A stretch of DNA of 64,000 nt from the NCBI RefSeq assembly GCF_965363235.1, contig NC_134844.1:88064664-88128663 (forward strand). The letters are read 5' to 3'. Position 1 is the first letter of the stretch; each line of letters starts with the position of its first letter. The position numbers and the translations under genes are program-made. Under the pieces are notes generated by a model. It was given only the letters and a program-made list of their open reading frames with translations, was not told where the DNA came from and did not search any database. Positions 35,140-48,600 of the stretch are shown one piece after another. The stretch comes from Mytilus galloprovincialis (taxonomy: Eukaryota > Mollusca > Bivalvia > Mytilida > Mytilidae).

Positions 35140-37325
35140 CGATAAAAGAGGGACGAAAGATACCAAAGGGACAGTCAAACTCATAAATCTAAAACAAACT
35201 GACAACGCCATGACTAAAAATGAAAAAGACAAACAAACAACAGCACACACGACACAACATAGAAAACTAAAGAATAAACAACACGAACCCCACCATAAAA
35301 CTAGGGGTGATCTCAGGTGCTCCGGAAAGGTAAGCAGATCCTGCTCCAAATGCGGCACCCGTCGTGTTGCTTATGTGATAACAAATCCGGTAAATAGTCT
35401 AATTCGGTGGGTCACATTCAGGAAAGGGAAGGGGATTGTAGTTACGACGTAAGGAACATATCCGATATTATTTGTGATACGGTTATTCCATAACGGTCAA
35501 CAAACTCGTGATGGCGTCCGTAAAATTTACGGAGGGATGATTTCAACTTCACCATTTGGAACTCTTGGTTTAATAGCTTCCTTCTGAGCATCAACCCTCT
35601 ATCAAGAAAATCATGATAGGAAATGCACGGGAATATCGTATCAATTGGGAGATATATACCCCGTATGCAGGTGCTGCTGGAATCAGGGATGGGGTAATTG
35701 AAAATGTAATGGTAATTAAGTGTAATGCATTACAATTTTCCATGTAATTGAATGTAATGTGTAATTGAGCATATTTTTAATTACTTGTAATGGTAATTTA
35801 ATTAATTACAATGAAAAAAGCATGTAATGCTCAATTACTTTTGAATTACATTTCAATTACATGTACTTTTATGGTGTTAATGATAAGGATTTATGTTTAA
35901 TAATACAAATTGTAAAAGTATATTTATTTTTCAAATATTTATATCACATACTTTCTGTAATTTATTCAAAAGTTTTTATATTACTTATTTGACCAACAGA
36001 ATTATTTTCTGAATAGTCTTATGATTTAAAAAAATACATATGTTTTTAAGAAAGATCTAAATAGATTGAAAAGAAATAAATCACCATGTTAAACAAAAAC
36101 AAAAAAATGTGTGAAAAATCTTTATGAGAGTTCATTTAGAATTTAAATTTACTGCACACAATCATTTTGTCAAATTAGTATACACAAAAGGATTATAGAG
36201 ATAAAAATTAACAGCTGTAAAAACAAACAGCTATTAATCAGATTAATATGTCCAGGGGCAATGCCACTATTACATGTATTTTATCTAATTAGCCAAATAT
36301 TGCTAAGATATAGACATTATATACATTGTTTGTACTAAAAATTATTTTTCATGTTGTGACAAGCATACCTTTTAATAATTATTAAGTGAATTTTCTTTTT
36401 ATTTATTTATAATTTCTTTATTCGTGCTGTTTTATTTGAATAACTTCATTTCTGAGATGTCAAAATACCCCTTAATGTTTTGGCAAGTTAATAGGAACTA
36501 ATTTTACTCTTCTATCAACACATCTACTGATTATGGAAGTATAATACCTCCATGTTCTAATCAAGCGATATATGCCACATTAGCTCCTATAGAAATACTT
36601 TTGAGAATGACTGTCGAAGTGTACAGACCAGAGAGATGCAGACTAAATGACAACACATTAAAATTACTCATGATTATCAAATGCAACGCTTAAACTATGT
36701 TTACATGAATATTTTACACATACATTATACATACATGTATAATATTGGTTAACAAATATTATGATGAAATGTAATGTGTAATTTAATTAATTACTTTAGT
36801 AAAGTAATTGTAATTTAATTAATTACATTTCAAAAATTGTGTAATGTGTAAATAGTGTAATTGACCATTTTTGCAATGTAATGTGTAATTTAATTAATTA
36901 CATTCCAATGTAATTGACCCCAAGTCTGGCTGGAATGTTGCTACTTAGAAATGGAAAGTTCACAATTAGAAAGCTGAAATCATCTCTTTTGTCGTAAAGT
37001 TTTGTTTTCAACCGACCCTCATTGTCAATTTCTAGATGTATTTCAAGATATGAGGCCGACTTAACTGTATCTGTAGTATCCTTTATCTCTAGCTCGTTTG
37101 AATAGATGCGTTCTACATAGTCACCAAATTTTGAATTATTTAGTGAAAGAACATCATCTATATAGCGAAAAGTAGAGTTAAAGGATATCTTTCTTCCTAA
37201 GAAGTTCCTGCACGAAGTCAGCCTCATAATAATAAAGAAACAAGTCGGCAAGTAGAGGGGCACAGTTTGTTCCCATTGGAATGCCAATGATAATATTCTT
37301 TTCGTGGCATAACTACAATGATTAA
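35140..37325 (-). mobile_element. 5'-truncated Penelope-like retroelement, split by a hAT-like insertion
   Basis: Right of the insertion (36937-37325) the minus strand encodes IGIPMGTNCAP, TFRYIDDVLSLNN, DKRDDFSFLIVNFPFL and LSSNIPA. Left of it (35460-35683) the frame resumes with AAPAYGVYISQLIRYSRA. The tail at 35144-35450 holds GGGACGAAAGATACCAAAG and CTCCGGAAAGGTAAGC. Length and missing N-terminal half fit 5' truncation on insertion. It differs in sequence from the 26758-28830 element and has a different 3' tail, so at least two Penelope-like families are present. It carries several breaks and looks old. Confidence 0.75.
35684..36928. mobile_element. Non-autonomous hAT-like element, 1245 bp, with 8-bp target duplication
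   Basis: Flanked by the direct repeat GCTGGAAT (35676-35683 and 36929-36936). Ends are CAGGGATGGGG on the left and CAGACTTGGGG (reverse complement) on the right, typical of hAT termini. Both ends are followed by dense TGTAATTAATTA/TAATTACATT words in opposite order (35690-35880 and 36765-36915), possible subterminal transposase sites. The centre is A+T-rich with no recognisable transposase. Inserted in the Penelope-like copy at 35140-37325. Confidence 0.85.
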
Positions 37326-37329
37326 ACAT

Positions 37330-40300
37330 TTCAACATGTTCAAATCAATCAAAATATTTAAAAAATAATTTGCTTTGAACAGCCGGTATGATTCAATTTT
37401 GTCAACATAAGGTGGGAAATATTGTCAAAATTTATTCAATTGCATGTGAATAATTCTACCTCATTAAATCCGTATGTATGTAACCTTCAATTAAATCATA
37501 AAGCTAGACATGGATTGGGCATGAATTAAGCATGTTTAGTTGTCAAAAGGAACAGAATATCAAAATTGATAGTAAAAAATAAAAAGGTTAATCATTAATT
37601 GACATATTCAATCAGCAAGTCATTATTTAACAGGTATTAACGATAATTAACTTATCTGTTTACCCTATAACATGACATAAACATGTATTTACTAGTTGTT
37701 TCAGTGATTACTGGTATTCACTGATTTTTTTGTCATTTTTACAGCTGTTTACTAACTTGATATTTTTGTTTTAAAAGTAAAGATATAATTCAAGATAGAA
37801 ATAAGAAAGTAAAAGGGTAGGTATTTTAGGGCTTACTTAATTAAGGATTAAGGAATATATGGCACATCAAAAGTGTTTACTCTTTAGTGTGTTTTTAATT
37901 GAAACTTGAAAATGGTTGTTCTAAAAGTTTTGAAACTCCCTAAAATCATTTTAAGCATACAAGACAATGATATCAATTCAGAAATACATTTGTGAGAAGT
38001 TTATAGGCAACTTCGCCACCTCGTTTTGATGATAGACATTCGATAATGCCAAATTTGTTTAATTATCTTGATAATTCATATAATCTTAATGAACTTTAAC
38101 GATTGTCACCTGTTTGTCAACAAACAATAAAAAAAGCATGGATAGTGAGCACGTGTTTAACATGAACAATTAGATAATAATTTATTTTAAGGACATCCAT
38201 GCGTATTGCGATCACCGGATTTTTACTAGATGGATCACACTGAGGTCATTTTGCATACGGAAAATATGTCGGGGAAGGAAGCAATAATAAAGTAAACTTC
38301 TTCTTAATATGAACAAATTAAAGAATTTTCTTCAGAAAAAAGTATATGTACATAAATTTTATAATGAAAACTATCTATTGAGTTCTAAAAAAACATATGC
38401 ATTATTTATTTATTTTTTTTAATTTGAGGTTTCATATGACTTTAACCTTTATTAGATTTTATATACCATCCTGGATTTTAACCAAATTTGTACAGAAGCT
38501 TCTTACAGTACTAGTCAAAAGATGGTATCTGGAAGAAAATTTTAATATTTTTTTCCAATATTTGTTGAGCCTACGACTAACAGCAAAAGTAGGCAAGATA
38601 CTGGGTTCTGCGAAACCCTTACATTCTTAAATCTGAATACATCGGTAACCTATCTCCAGCTAGGGGTTGGATTGAAACCGAATAGGAGGTCACATGAATA
38701 CATATTCAATGAGGTCCAATCATTCACTTACAAGTGCACATCTCATCAACCAGGTTTCTCAGCTTATTTTAGTAAAAAAAATCATATCTAATTTTTTGTA
38801 TATCTTGTAGCTAATGCTCCTATAACAAAAAGGTACAGTTTAGGCTGATCACTTTTTGAGAGTACTCACTGATTTTTTATAGTTGGTATTACCATAACTT
38901 TTGATCAGCTGACCATATTACAACATTGTTTTAACAGTTAGTAAATAGGTTTAAAAATTCATTTCAAAATTAGTAATTACTGGTAATAACTGGGCCGTTT
39001 CAGGAATTACGTGTATTTACTAAGTGCATCAGGGATTACATGTAATTCCTAAATTTTAGTAATTACAAGTAATTCCTATTTTCACCCTATTTACTGTAAC
39101 ATATACATCAGCTCATAAAAATGTGGTTTTTTTTTTTATCAATTATTGAATCTACTTGTTAATTACTTATTGATTAAAATATTTATCTTTCACTAGGAAA
39201 AAAAAAAGGCACGATTAAATTAATTGGTTGTGATTTTCACAATTATATATATCAACATTCTAGAATGTTTTGTCATTTTCTTTATTGTCAATATAAACAT
39301 AGGTAATGTTACTTTTGTTGGTCTCCTTTTTCGTAGCATATGGTAGTACTATTTAATATCTATGTATTAGTTTTATCGTCTGAGATCTGTAAACATTCAA
39401 AAAAAATTCAACTTCTACGTGATAATCCCTCACAATAAAAGAATCATTATATTAAACTATATTTTTATTTTCAATTCTTGAAGGATATGTTAAAACATCA
39501 TTACATGCCATTTTTCATATCAGATTATCAGCTCAAGGTTCAATATCAGCTCAAGAGCCGTAGAACCTTGACTGATAAAACATCTGACATGAAACATGAC
39601 AATAATAATCTGATGTCGTAGTGTCGACCTCATACAAAAGCTGTATTTGTATCTTGAGTAATCACTTCCTACATTATGCCTTAAAATATCTATGTATTGT
39701 ATAAAACAATATCAAGCTTACGAAGACTCATTGTAAATGCCTATTTTCGATGCTAAGTCAGAATTGCTCAAAACCAAAATTAAAGTAAAAGAATGTACAA
39801 ATAATTTAAGGGTCTCAGTTTCAAATAATTAACTTTTCAAAACACTAGTTTATATTGAAAGGGGATGAATAAAGAAATAAAAAGGACAAACAAATATATA
39901 GGTCAATGTGTTTGTTTTTGAGATAAAAGTCATTTACATTTAGGCGGGAAAATATTCTCTCTTGGATTTTCATAGCTTTATCATTGACAAGTTTTAGTTC
40001 TCAAAAACTATTAAAAAATAATTAAAATTATAAGACTTTAACGGATGGCTTATCATTCTACATGTAAAAGATTTTTAAAAAGAAAAATTGGGGTCAATGG
40101 GCAATTTAATTTTTTTTTTAGTCATTTAAATGGATAAAACCAGAGGATTCCGAAATCTAACAAAACTTCCAAAACATTGCAAGCGAACTATCTAATGGTC
40201 CAAAACATCATATTGGTCTAAAGTAAAACAACCAAAACTATTTCATGTAAAAATATCCTAATGTGTAGCGCCTCTTCTTTCGGGGCATTAACCATCACTT

Positions 40301-40570
40301 AGAACGTTTAAGAAACATCAGGGTTTAATAATTTATTGCATTGTATTTGGGTATATATGATTGACAATAAAACAAACAGAAAAAGAAGAAAAACCAAAAA
40401 GATATAAGATCAACTTGGCCTGCGAGTACTTGAAGAAATTTATTTAAATTCTAAAAGTAATTAACAGAAAAATATTCAATAGTTAAAACTTACCCACTTA
40501 TAACATAACTTAAGTAAATGATATAAGATCAGTGAACCTTTCGACTATAGACATCTTTTTAAAAAAATAA
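37330..40570. other. Intergenic stretch between genes A and B: no gene seen
   Basis: A+T-rich sequence without a supported coding region. It contains a hairpin at about 39510-39605 and TAATTAC-rich patches near 37690-37760 and 38940-39070 that may be the edges of another element, though I could not match them as terminal repeats. The open frame at 38397-38630 has no domain. Confidence 0.45.
39510..39605. repeat. Imperfect hairpin
   Basis: TTTCATATCAGATTATCAGC followed by TCAAGGTTC is answered by GAACCTTGACTGATAAAACA followed by TCTGACATGAAA, around a loop that itself repeats ATATCAGCTCAAG. It may be a small foldback element; no target duplication was identified. Confidence 0.5.
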
Positions 40571-40574
40571 ATAT

Positions 40575-40965
40575 GTCACATGAAGACCGTACGGTGATCT
40601 ATAGGTGTTATTTTCTGTCTCATTTGGTCTCTTGTCTATAGTTGTCAATTATACCACATCTTTTTTCTAAACACATCTATTTTCTTATTGTTTGTTGTAA
40701 AATCAAAAAATGATTTAAAAGCAATACATTCATATTTTCTTATGCTATATGATTGTAATATTTTCGTAATATTTCGGAACTAATGACTATCGAATTTGTA
40801 ACCCAGGAATATATATTACCTTACCTGTATTTGGCAAAGCGTTGTGGAATTGCAGCTCCTCAATGCCGTTCAACTCCTTTTTATAATATGACATTTTATT
40901 TTTTATGGTTCGAGCTTTACTGGCGTACTGAATTGTAATCGAGGTATGTATGACGAGTTTATTGG
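40575..40965. repeat. SINE-like repeat (plus) and GCGTTTCGTC-family repeat (minus)
   Basis: 40575-40670 has GAAGACCGTACGGTGATC, GGTCTCTTGTC and ACCACATCTTTT of the SINE-like family. 40810-40965 in reverse complement has GCCAGTAAAGCTCGAACC and AATTCCACAACGCTTTGCC, a diverged member of the GCGTTTCGTC family. Confidence 0.5.
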
Positions 40966-40999
40966 GCTAATTTGATCATAGTTTATTTTGTTTTTTTTT

Positions 41000-42218
41000 G
41001 TCTCGATTTGTCATGTAGCTCCTGTGTTTTTCAAAGTTTTTTCATATATTAGTAAAACTAGAAAAGCTCTTTAGATGCACGATATATATCGCTGTGAATT
41101 CGTTTGTTTTCGTGGTAACACATTTTCGTGGATTGAGGAAAAATGTATTACTGTGCATATTTGATTGCGTTGTTATGTAATGTGGTCTGTACATGTCAAA
41201 CAAAAGAAAAAGTTCTCTTCGTTGATCATGTAAATTCATGGTTGGCCAATACATGCTTTAATAACCGATACCCTTCGAATCATTCGAGTTCATAAGTGTA
41301 ATATTCATTTATTCAAGTAATATAAGGCACGCAGGTTTGTGAAATATAACCAATTACTGTGCATCTGATGTTTCCCTATACAAAAAGGAAAATATAATAA
41401 AAAGTCAACATTAACAGGAAGGGATACGTCAATTATCTAGAATTCAAGAGATTCAAATTATTAACACAACTTTTGAAGCCGGTAAACTGTTCACCAATAG
41501 AACATCAAGATCGTAGTCGTTCCCAGCCAATTAAAATTTAAAATTATTTTAACACTAAGAAGCAACTAGTCTGCAGACTTCTGGGAAAACTATAAGATTA
41601 ATCGGTAGAATTATATGCAGCAACAAATAATATTAAAGTGATTATAAGCAAGCGGACCGTCTTGTGTTTACATTTTGTAATCCGAATACTTAAAAATAAT
41701 TGCGAATGCATGTACAAGTACAGTTATTTTCGCATAATCATATACTTTTACTCTGGTTTTTGCAAATTAGTGTAGGGTACGAGATTCTTGTTCAGTGTTT
41801 TTCGTTTCTCTTTTATGCAGCAAAACAAATTAACAGTTCATAACAATAAAATAATGAAAAAAAAGACAACCAAAGCAAACAAAATAGTTTTTCAGAAACT
41901 GATTGAAAAATGTATTACTGATGTTTAAAGTTAATATTTGGTTCACGACATGACCAGAAATTAATAATGTTATTGTCTTAATCATGCAAAACAGTTACCT
42001 TTTTAAGAGTTTTTTCGCTTTATTCACACACACTATTGAGCGTTCTGTTAACAACTACATAAAACAAGCGTCGATTGGTGAGTGTTGAAGCGACAATAAA
42101 AATTACACGAAAGTTGTTTTTACTTCTACACAGATATAAATTCTACTGATTTATGTTCTATTATGAAAGAACATGTACATAATCAAAAGGAAACCTGATA
42201 TTATTTGTTCAGTTTTTA
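41000..42218. other. 3' flank of gene B: no gene seen
   Basis: A+T-rich sequence between the last repeats of the intergenic region and the stop codon of gene B at 42219. A small open frame at 41042-41254 (minus) has no recognisable domain. The 3' UTR of gene B must begin here, but no convincing polyadenylation signal was identified. Confidence 0.4.
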
Positions 42219-42680
42219 CTAGTTCGATGTGTCAGTCGCATCTTCAATCGTGGTGTCCCTTGCTGTGGTATCTTTGTCAGCCACTGTTTCGACTTCCGCA
42301 TCATCATTCAATTTTGTCCCAGAGAGTGTGTCCACTTGCATATTTTCCCCTGCAGCTTTATTTTTGTCTGCAATTTCCATCGATTTTACAGGTTGTAATT
42401 CAATTTTGTCCTCATGTTTTTCCTGAATAATTGTACTTTCTTTCTTTTGTAAATCAAATGCTCCTCTTGACTTCGATTTCTTGATTTGTGATATTTTTTC
42501 TGGTTTATCCTTTTGTATTTTCTTGTTTTCGGATTTATTTGCTTCATCCCCAATGGATTGTTCTAGCATGTGTTTCTCGTTTTCTCTTATGATTTCTTTC
42601 TTGTCGTCACCAGCTTTTAAACCCAGAGGTAATTTCTTCAATCTTAGAACATCGAATACAGTCATTATAATGCAACACAT
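42219..42680 (-). CDS. Copy B exon 20: end of last helix, cytoplasmic tail and stop
   Basis: Residues 790-942. Opens with MCCIIMTVFDVLRLKK after a TTTTCAG acceptor, then a charged, low-complexity tail. It lacks the lysine run of copy A and has instead an Asp/Thr-rich end. Shared islands with A include LQKKESTIIQE and LQPVKSME. No domain was recognised; a cytoplasmic position follows from the even number of helices before it. Confidence 0.8.
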   Translation of the reverse strand: MCCIIMTVFDVLRLKKLPLGLKAGDDKKEIIRENEKHMLEQSIGDEANKSENKKIQKDKPEKISQIKKSKSRGAFDLQKKESTIIQEKHEDKIELQPVKSMEIADKNKAAGENMQVDTLSGTKLNDDAEVETVADKDTTARDTTIEDATDTSN

Positions 42681-45600
42681 CTGAAAAAATATATTCGAAA
42701 GTAGAGTGTTTGAGTTGTCAAATAACCCCGTGAAGTTATGTCAACTTGAAATTTAAATGGTTTACTAAAAATGATACACATTGATAAAATTCGATGTGGA
42801 TTTAACCTGACAGTTACCAAACAACACAAAAACTCACATGATGTATTTATATACATGTGATCTGTGTTGTTTACATAATTGGTTATGTACGCTTTATTGT
42901 GTGTGTCTTTTGTTTCGGCACAGTATTGAATAGGGCTTAGAAGTTTTCAGCAGTTGCATTTTGAAAAATAGTTAACATTGTCATGTAAATCTTAATTTAG
43001 ATTTATAATTGTGACGTTGTATGTTTGAATGCCAATTGAACAACTAATGAAGCCAATTTGTTTCAATGAACAAATAAAAATAACTTGAAGCACTTTTCGT
43101 TGTCTACCCGAGGTGTTACCTGTTCATAATGATGAAATTGAGAATGGAAATGGGTAATATGTAAAAGAGACAACAACCCGATCAAAGAGCAAATAATAGC
43201 CGTAAAATTTGAGACTATCGAACGTGTACCTTAACGTATTGTTGGTTGAATGGCAGGCACATGTACGCATTTTTTAAATTAACATGCCATTCAAACTATC
43301 TGAGTTGATCCTTTAAAACTGACATCTACTGTAGTTTTAAGCTAAATTACGGTTTCTTTCAGAATAATTTAGTATATTGACTACCAATGTAGGGAGAGCT
43401 TCCAAATGCTTTTGTTCATTGGAATAATTTCTTGATATATCATGTCAAGTCCAAATCAAACCATTAAATATTTTAGAGAACTTTTGATCACATCACCTGA
43501 CTTAAATATGTCTGTTGATTCTATACACACCTCTGCTAAAATGGTGATCGCCATGAACACAAAGAAGATGATGCTGTATGTCTTCAATCGTTTTTCAACT
43601 GCATCATCACATGACTGAAAGATATATTATTCTTCTTTTAATTTATTTATATACCTTGATGTTGCGGACACTGATTATGTGGAACAAATTGTTCAATAAA
43701 TATTAATAAAAGAAGTACCAGAAATTGTGTTGTGACTCATATCGAATTCTATTTTTTTCAAAATGATTTTATCCTTTGATTTAGAATATACACTTCACAA
43801 ATTTTATTGAAAGAGTTTGTATAAACTCATATTTGCATATGCAATTATTGAGAACCTCCGCTACGTTGAAGATTTTTAAATTATAAAGGAATTTAGACAA
43901 ATAGTTATCAAAGGTACCAGGATTATAATTTTGTACGCCAGACACGCGTTTCGTCTACATAAGACTCATCAGTGACGCTCATATCAAAATATTTATAAAG
44001 CCAAACAAGCACAAAGTTGAAGAGCATTGAGGATCCAAAATTCCGAAAAGTTGTGACAAATACGGCTAAGGTAAAAAGCCAAAAAGCTATTAAATTAAAA
44101 AGTAGAATTTTACTTGATTATTACTTTTCATCGTGTGAAGTACAACCCCGTCTGCTTCATTATTTTTAAATTCTTGTTAAATAAATTTTATATTTAAAAA
44201 ACACAACAAAAAACCCTCAGCACAAAATTTCAATTAGATTCATTATAAATCGTGAGATACTAATTTTCATGAAGTTAACTGGGTATAGGTCAACAACGAA
44301 TTAAAATGATCATCGATGAAAATGTTCTATAGGCTTTTGCAATTAATCAATTATCAACGAAAATGCATTTTTTTCACTCCATTCACGAAAAATGTGTCCC
44401 TCACAAATGAGTCCCCAGTACTAACCTGTGAGTAAAAGTATCCGTCTAGCATAGATGATGTACAATTGCTATCTGTCCTAGTGGAGTACGGGAATACATC
44501 GGACTGAGATATACAACACTGTACTGGAATCCGATTACCAGATCTGTCTCCTGACGAGTACCACTTGGTGGAGGTGAACGATGATTCTATCAATGGTCCT
44601 ACTCCACAGCATTCTGCCTATAAGTGCAATATTAAAGATAAAAAGTTATCAAAGGTACCAAGATTATATTTTAAGACGCCAGACACGCGTTTCGTCTTCA
44701 TAAGGCTCATCACTGACGCTCACATCAAAATAGTAATAAAGCCAAATTAGACGAAAATTGAAGAGCATTGAGCGGTGAGAACCCACAACTCCAAAAAGTT
44801 GTGCCAAATACGGATAAGGTAATCCTTAGTTTTTCGGAAAATTCTTAGTTTTGTAAACAGAAAATTAAAAAAAATGACCATATAATTGATTTTCATGTCA
44901 ACAACGAAGTGCTGACTACTGGGCTGGTGATACCCTCGAGAATAATATGTACGAATTAACTGTATTGCTCACAATATTCTTACGATTGCTTTAAACCACT
45001 ATTTTTCGCGAGCAGTTTATTTTAACGATTTTCACGAGTAGAAAAATAAAGCAAATATAAATCGTCACGAAAGTTTTAAACTTTGATCTTTCCTTACATA
45101 ACTACTTTTAGTGAATTTGAAAATCGAGAAATATAATTGCCGAATAGTAGGCTAGACACTACTAACAGATGAATAAATATTTGCGATATGGATATAACAT
45201 GGAAATTGCATTAAAAAATATTTCTATTACTAGCACATTGAATAACTAAATTACACCAAGTGTCTATGTTACGCTTGTTTAATCATTATTAAACTTTTAG
45301 ATTATTGATTACAAACAAATATTTATTATGTGTCTAAAGTTTTTAATGTCTCTTCGATAAGTCATACCTGTACAAAAAGAGTGTTCCAAGATAGTGATAA
45401 TGACGTGTCATATGTTGCTGAATTCTGAGAGTACTGATAGCCTCCATCTTGACTAACAAATTGTGCCATTAGTTCATTTTCTAGCTCTGATGAAACCTTT
45501 GGTTAAATTCAAATATTACAATGATGAATACAATTTCTCTATAATTTATTATTATATATCACTACAGTACATATCATCTCAGGAATTTTTTGTGGAGTTT

Positions 45601-48600
45601 TTGTTGCTCCATATTTAGTTTGTTTTGCTGTCTTTAATGTGTATTGTTAATGGTTGTTTGCACGTTTAAATTTTATATTTGTACTTCAAAAATGTTATCT
45701 ATAAAATAAAATCTCAAGACTCCAAATGAGAATTGTATACACTTATACGGCTAGACAAATATTTTATCCGTTACATATTGAAATATTATCGTGATTTACT
45801 GTTCAACTCGGTTTGTTTATATGTCAAATTCATATGGTTTGATTCGAGTGCAATTTAAGACTCTACAGTAGGCAAGTAATAAGTAATAAGCCTAGTATCT
45901 TTCATTTATTTTAAAAACATTGTTGGTAACTGTTTCGTGTCCGATATTATCACCTGCTATCACTATTGTGTTGATATGAAAATATAATTGATGTCATTTA
46001 CCGTATTGGTAAACTAATATGTGGCAGGCATAACCTGTAAATGGGGACGAAGTCTTTATGAATTATTTTTTTGTTACTTAAATATTTGTTAAAAAAAAGA
46101 AACGGAAATACTGTAACGTTTCCGATTTTGGTTCTGTTGTTAGGGATTTTAGTTGTGACGTTATTCAAGTTATGACGTCATATGCAATGTAAACAAAGAA
46201 ATGCTAGCATCAGGTAACCTTTTTTCATATCAAGGAATTATTAAAAATGAAATTGGTATTGCGTTCCTTCCTTTTTTATACTAGACTGATAAATATATGT
46301 TTTACTTAAAGTTTCATACAAACGAGACCGGAAAAAGAAAGTACATTGTAGATTTCTGCGCAGACGCGGGAATTCAAAACATGACATCCAAAAAATTGAA
46401 CGATTTTGAGTTCATTAGTACAATGAAAATTTCCGATTGTTTCTTCTTTTTTTTATTGATTTTTCTACTGTTATTAGGGACTTCGTCCCCATATAAAACT
46501 ATGATTTTTTTTCTAAAAAAGACTTTCACCATTATAAGTTGAGTAGACATATGAGGAAGTTCGTTTGCTTTGTTTCAATAACGTTATAAACACACAGTAA
46601 AATGATGCAAGATTTACGTCTCTTTAAAAGACATTATCAATACATATATCATCTTATTTGTCAACTTACTCCTGTCAAGAACTTTCCCCATAATCCTATT
46701 TGTACAATGTTGGCAACTACAACAGCACTCAATATCCCAGCAGTCTATAAATTCAAAATGGTATAATAAACATAATACGAATGACAAAAAAGAAATGAAG
46801 CGTTCATCATTATATTGTTGTGATTTTGGGCTTTAAAAATTTATAATTAATGCTATATACACGTATTAATTTATTTATAGCGTTTGCTTATTCAAACATG
46901 TCATTCGTGGACTTTGTTTAAACTTTAATATTGCTAATTGATTATGAATTTTCCGTCTTGAGTTCCTCGGAGGTTTTTTAGTTTTTGGTTATCCTATAAC
47001 TAGATTTTTACCTTTAATTATACAACCTGCAGTTTTAACAGTTTATTAATTGTTTATTTTTATAAGTTTTTTTTTAGTTTTTTTAAAGTATATATTGAGG
47101 GAAAGCAAACCACCAATTGTAGAAAACGAATACAAGTTTTTGCAACAATTAAGTAAATTAACGGTACCAATTTTCTTGCATTTTTTTATACATTGAACAA
47201 AATCCCAATTTGATAGATATGTAGAAAACTTAAGAACAATCCATTATATCATGATCGAAATCCATAATTTGTCATGATTGAGCCATTAGAATAGCAATCA
47301 ATACTCTAAGTTTGGCGTCTTACATTTTATCGATTTTTATAATAAGAGTTTATCATTAACAGGACATTCATTTCCTTAATAGATAGGGTACATTTTCTGT
47401 AAAGGTAGCCTATACAAGACACGTCAATGCTTTAAATCTCGATGAATCTGAAATAACGATCAAACATTATTTCATAGCATTCAAAATTTAAAGAGCTTAC
47501 CACAATATTCAGGACTGATTTCCATTTCTGTACTGCCATAACGACGATGGAAAATATAACAACTGCTATTGATACAGATGAAAAGGTGACAGTCACAATG
47601 GAAAATATGTTGATGGCTCTTGAGAAGGTATGGTCGGTAACGTTTAGTCTTGAGAATATGTCTTCTATATCTGAGTTTCCAAACACTTTGTCGTATCTTA
47701 TATTGATGGCTAGACACAGCACCACAATGCTACATATCTGCAATATAAAACAGAAGTATTTTGGCGAAAAATAACAAAGACTTGTAAGAAACATGAGAAT
47801 TTATTTTTTTTAAATAGGTACTTGATACATGGATTAATTCACACACACACACACAAATGTGTATCGTTCTTGGAATGTTTGCATTTGTATAAAATCAACT
47901 CCGTTATTTCACTTGTATGAATATTTTGAGGCTCATTCAAGTGCTTATGTATGGCCATGAAACGCAATCACCAGTATAAGGATGTTAATCCAACATCATG
48001 TGAAAAATCGCGAACCAAACTCAATGCAAAACAAAAACTAATGTACAGTGTTTTTGTCATTGTTAAATTTGTTTATCGAGTTTTTATTTTGTTGCATTCA
48101 TGAGGACATAGTCAAGTTAGATCTTAAAGTTGTCTGCTTTATGGAAGGAGTAGAGGTTGCATGTAAAGAAATTATGAAAAAGACATGATCAGATGGTTAT
48201 GTCAATCTATTGGTGGTACAAATGGTTAATGTGGTATGAGTGCCAATGAGACAACTCTCCATCCAAGTAACAATTTATAAAAGTAAACCATTATAGGTCA
48301 AGGTACAACTTTCAATTATGCGTTCAAAATATACCTTTTGTAATGTTTATATCAATCTTCTTTCCTATAAAATCTAGGAATATAGATAAATGACAAAATT
48401 GGAACCATCAATGAGTCAGTAATCAAAATAATTGCTATAATAAATCTTAACATTAAACAGCGTGATCAAATAACATATACTCACAAATATAGTTCCCAGA
48501 GATATAAAGCGAACCAACGTTAATTTAGACCTATAATGTAAGTAAAGTGGATTTTTTAAGTAATTTGCTGCAGCCTTAAATTGCAGTTGTACAATGTACA

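Noticed and set aside
35134-35452. Open frames on both strands (74 and 80 residues)
   Set aside because: They fall entirely in the Penelope-like 3' tail, and near-identical frames appear wherever the tail is repeated, for example at 63254-63559.
42173-42684. Plus-strand open frames over the tail exon of gene B
   Set aside because: Antisense shadows of a Ser/Thr/Lys-rich coding exon; no homology to anything I recognise.
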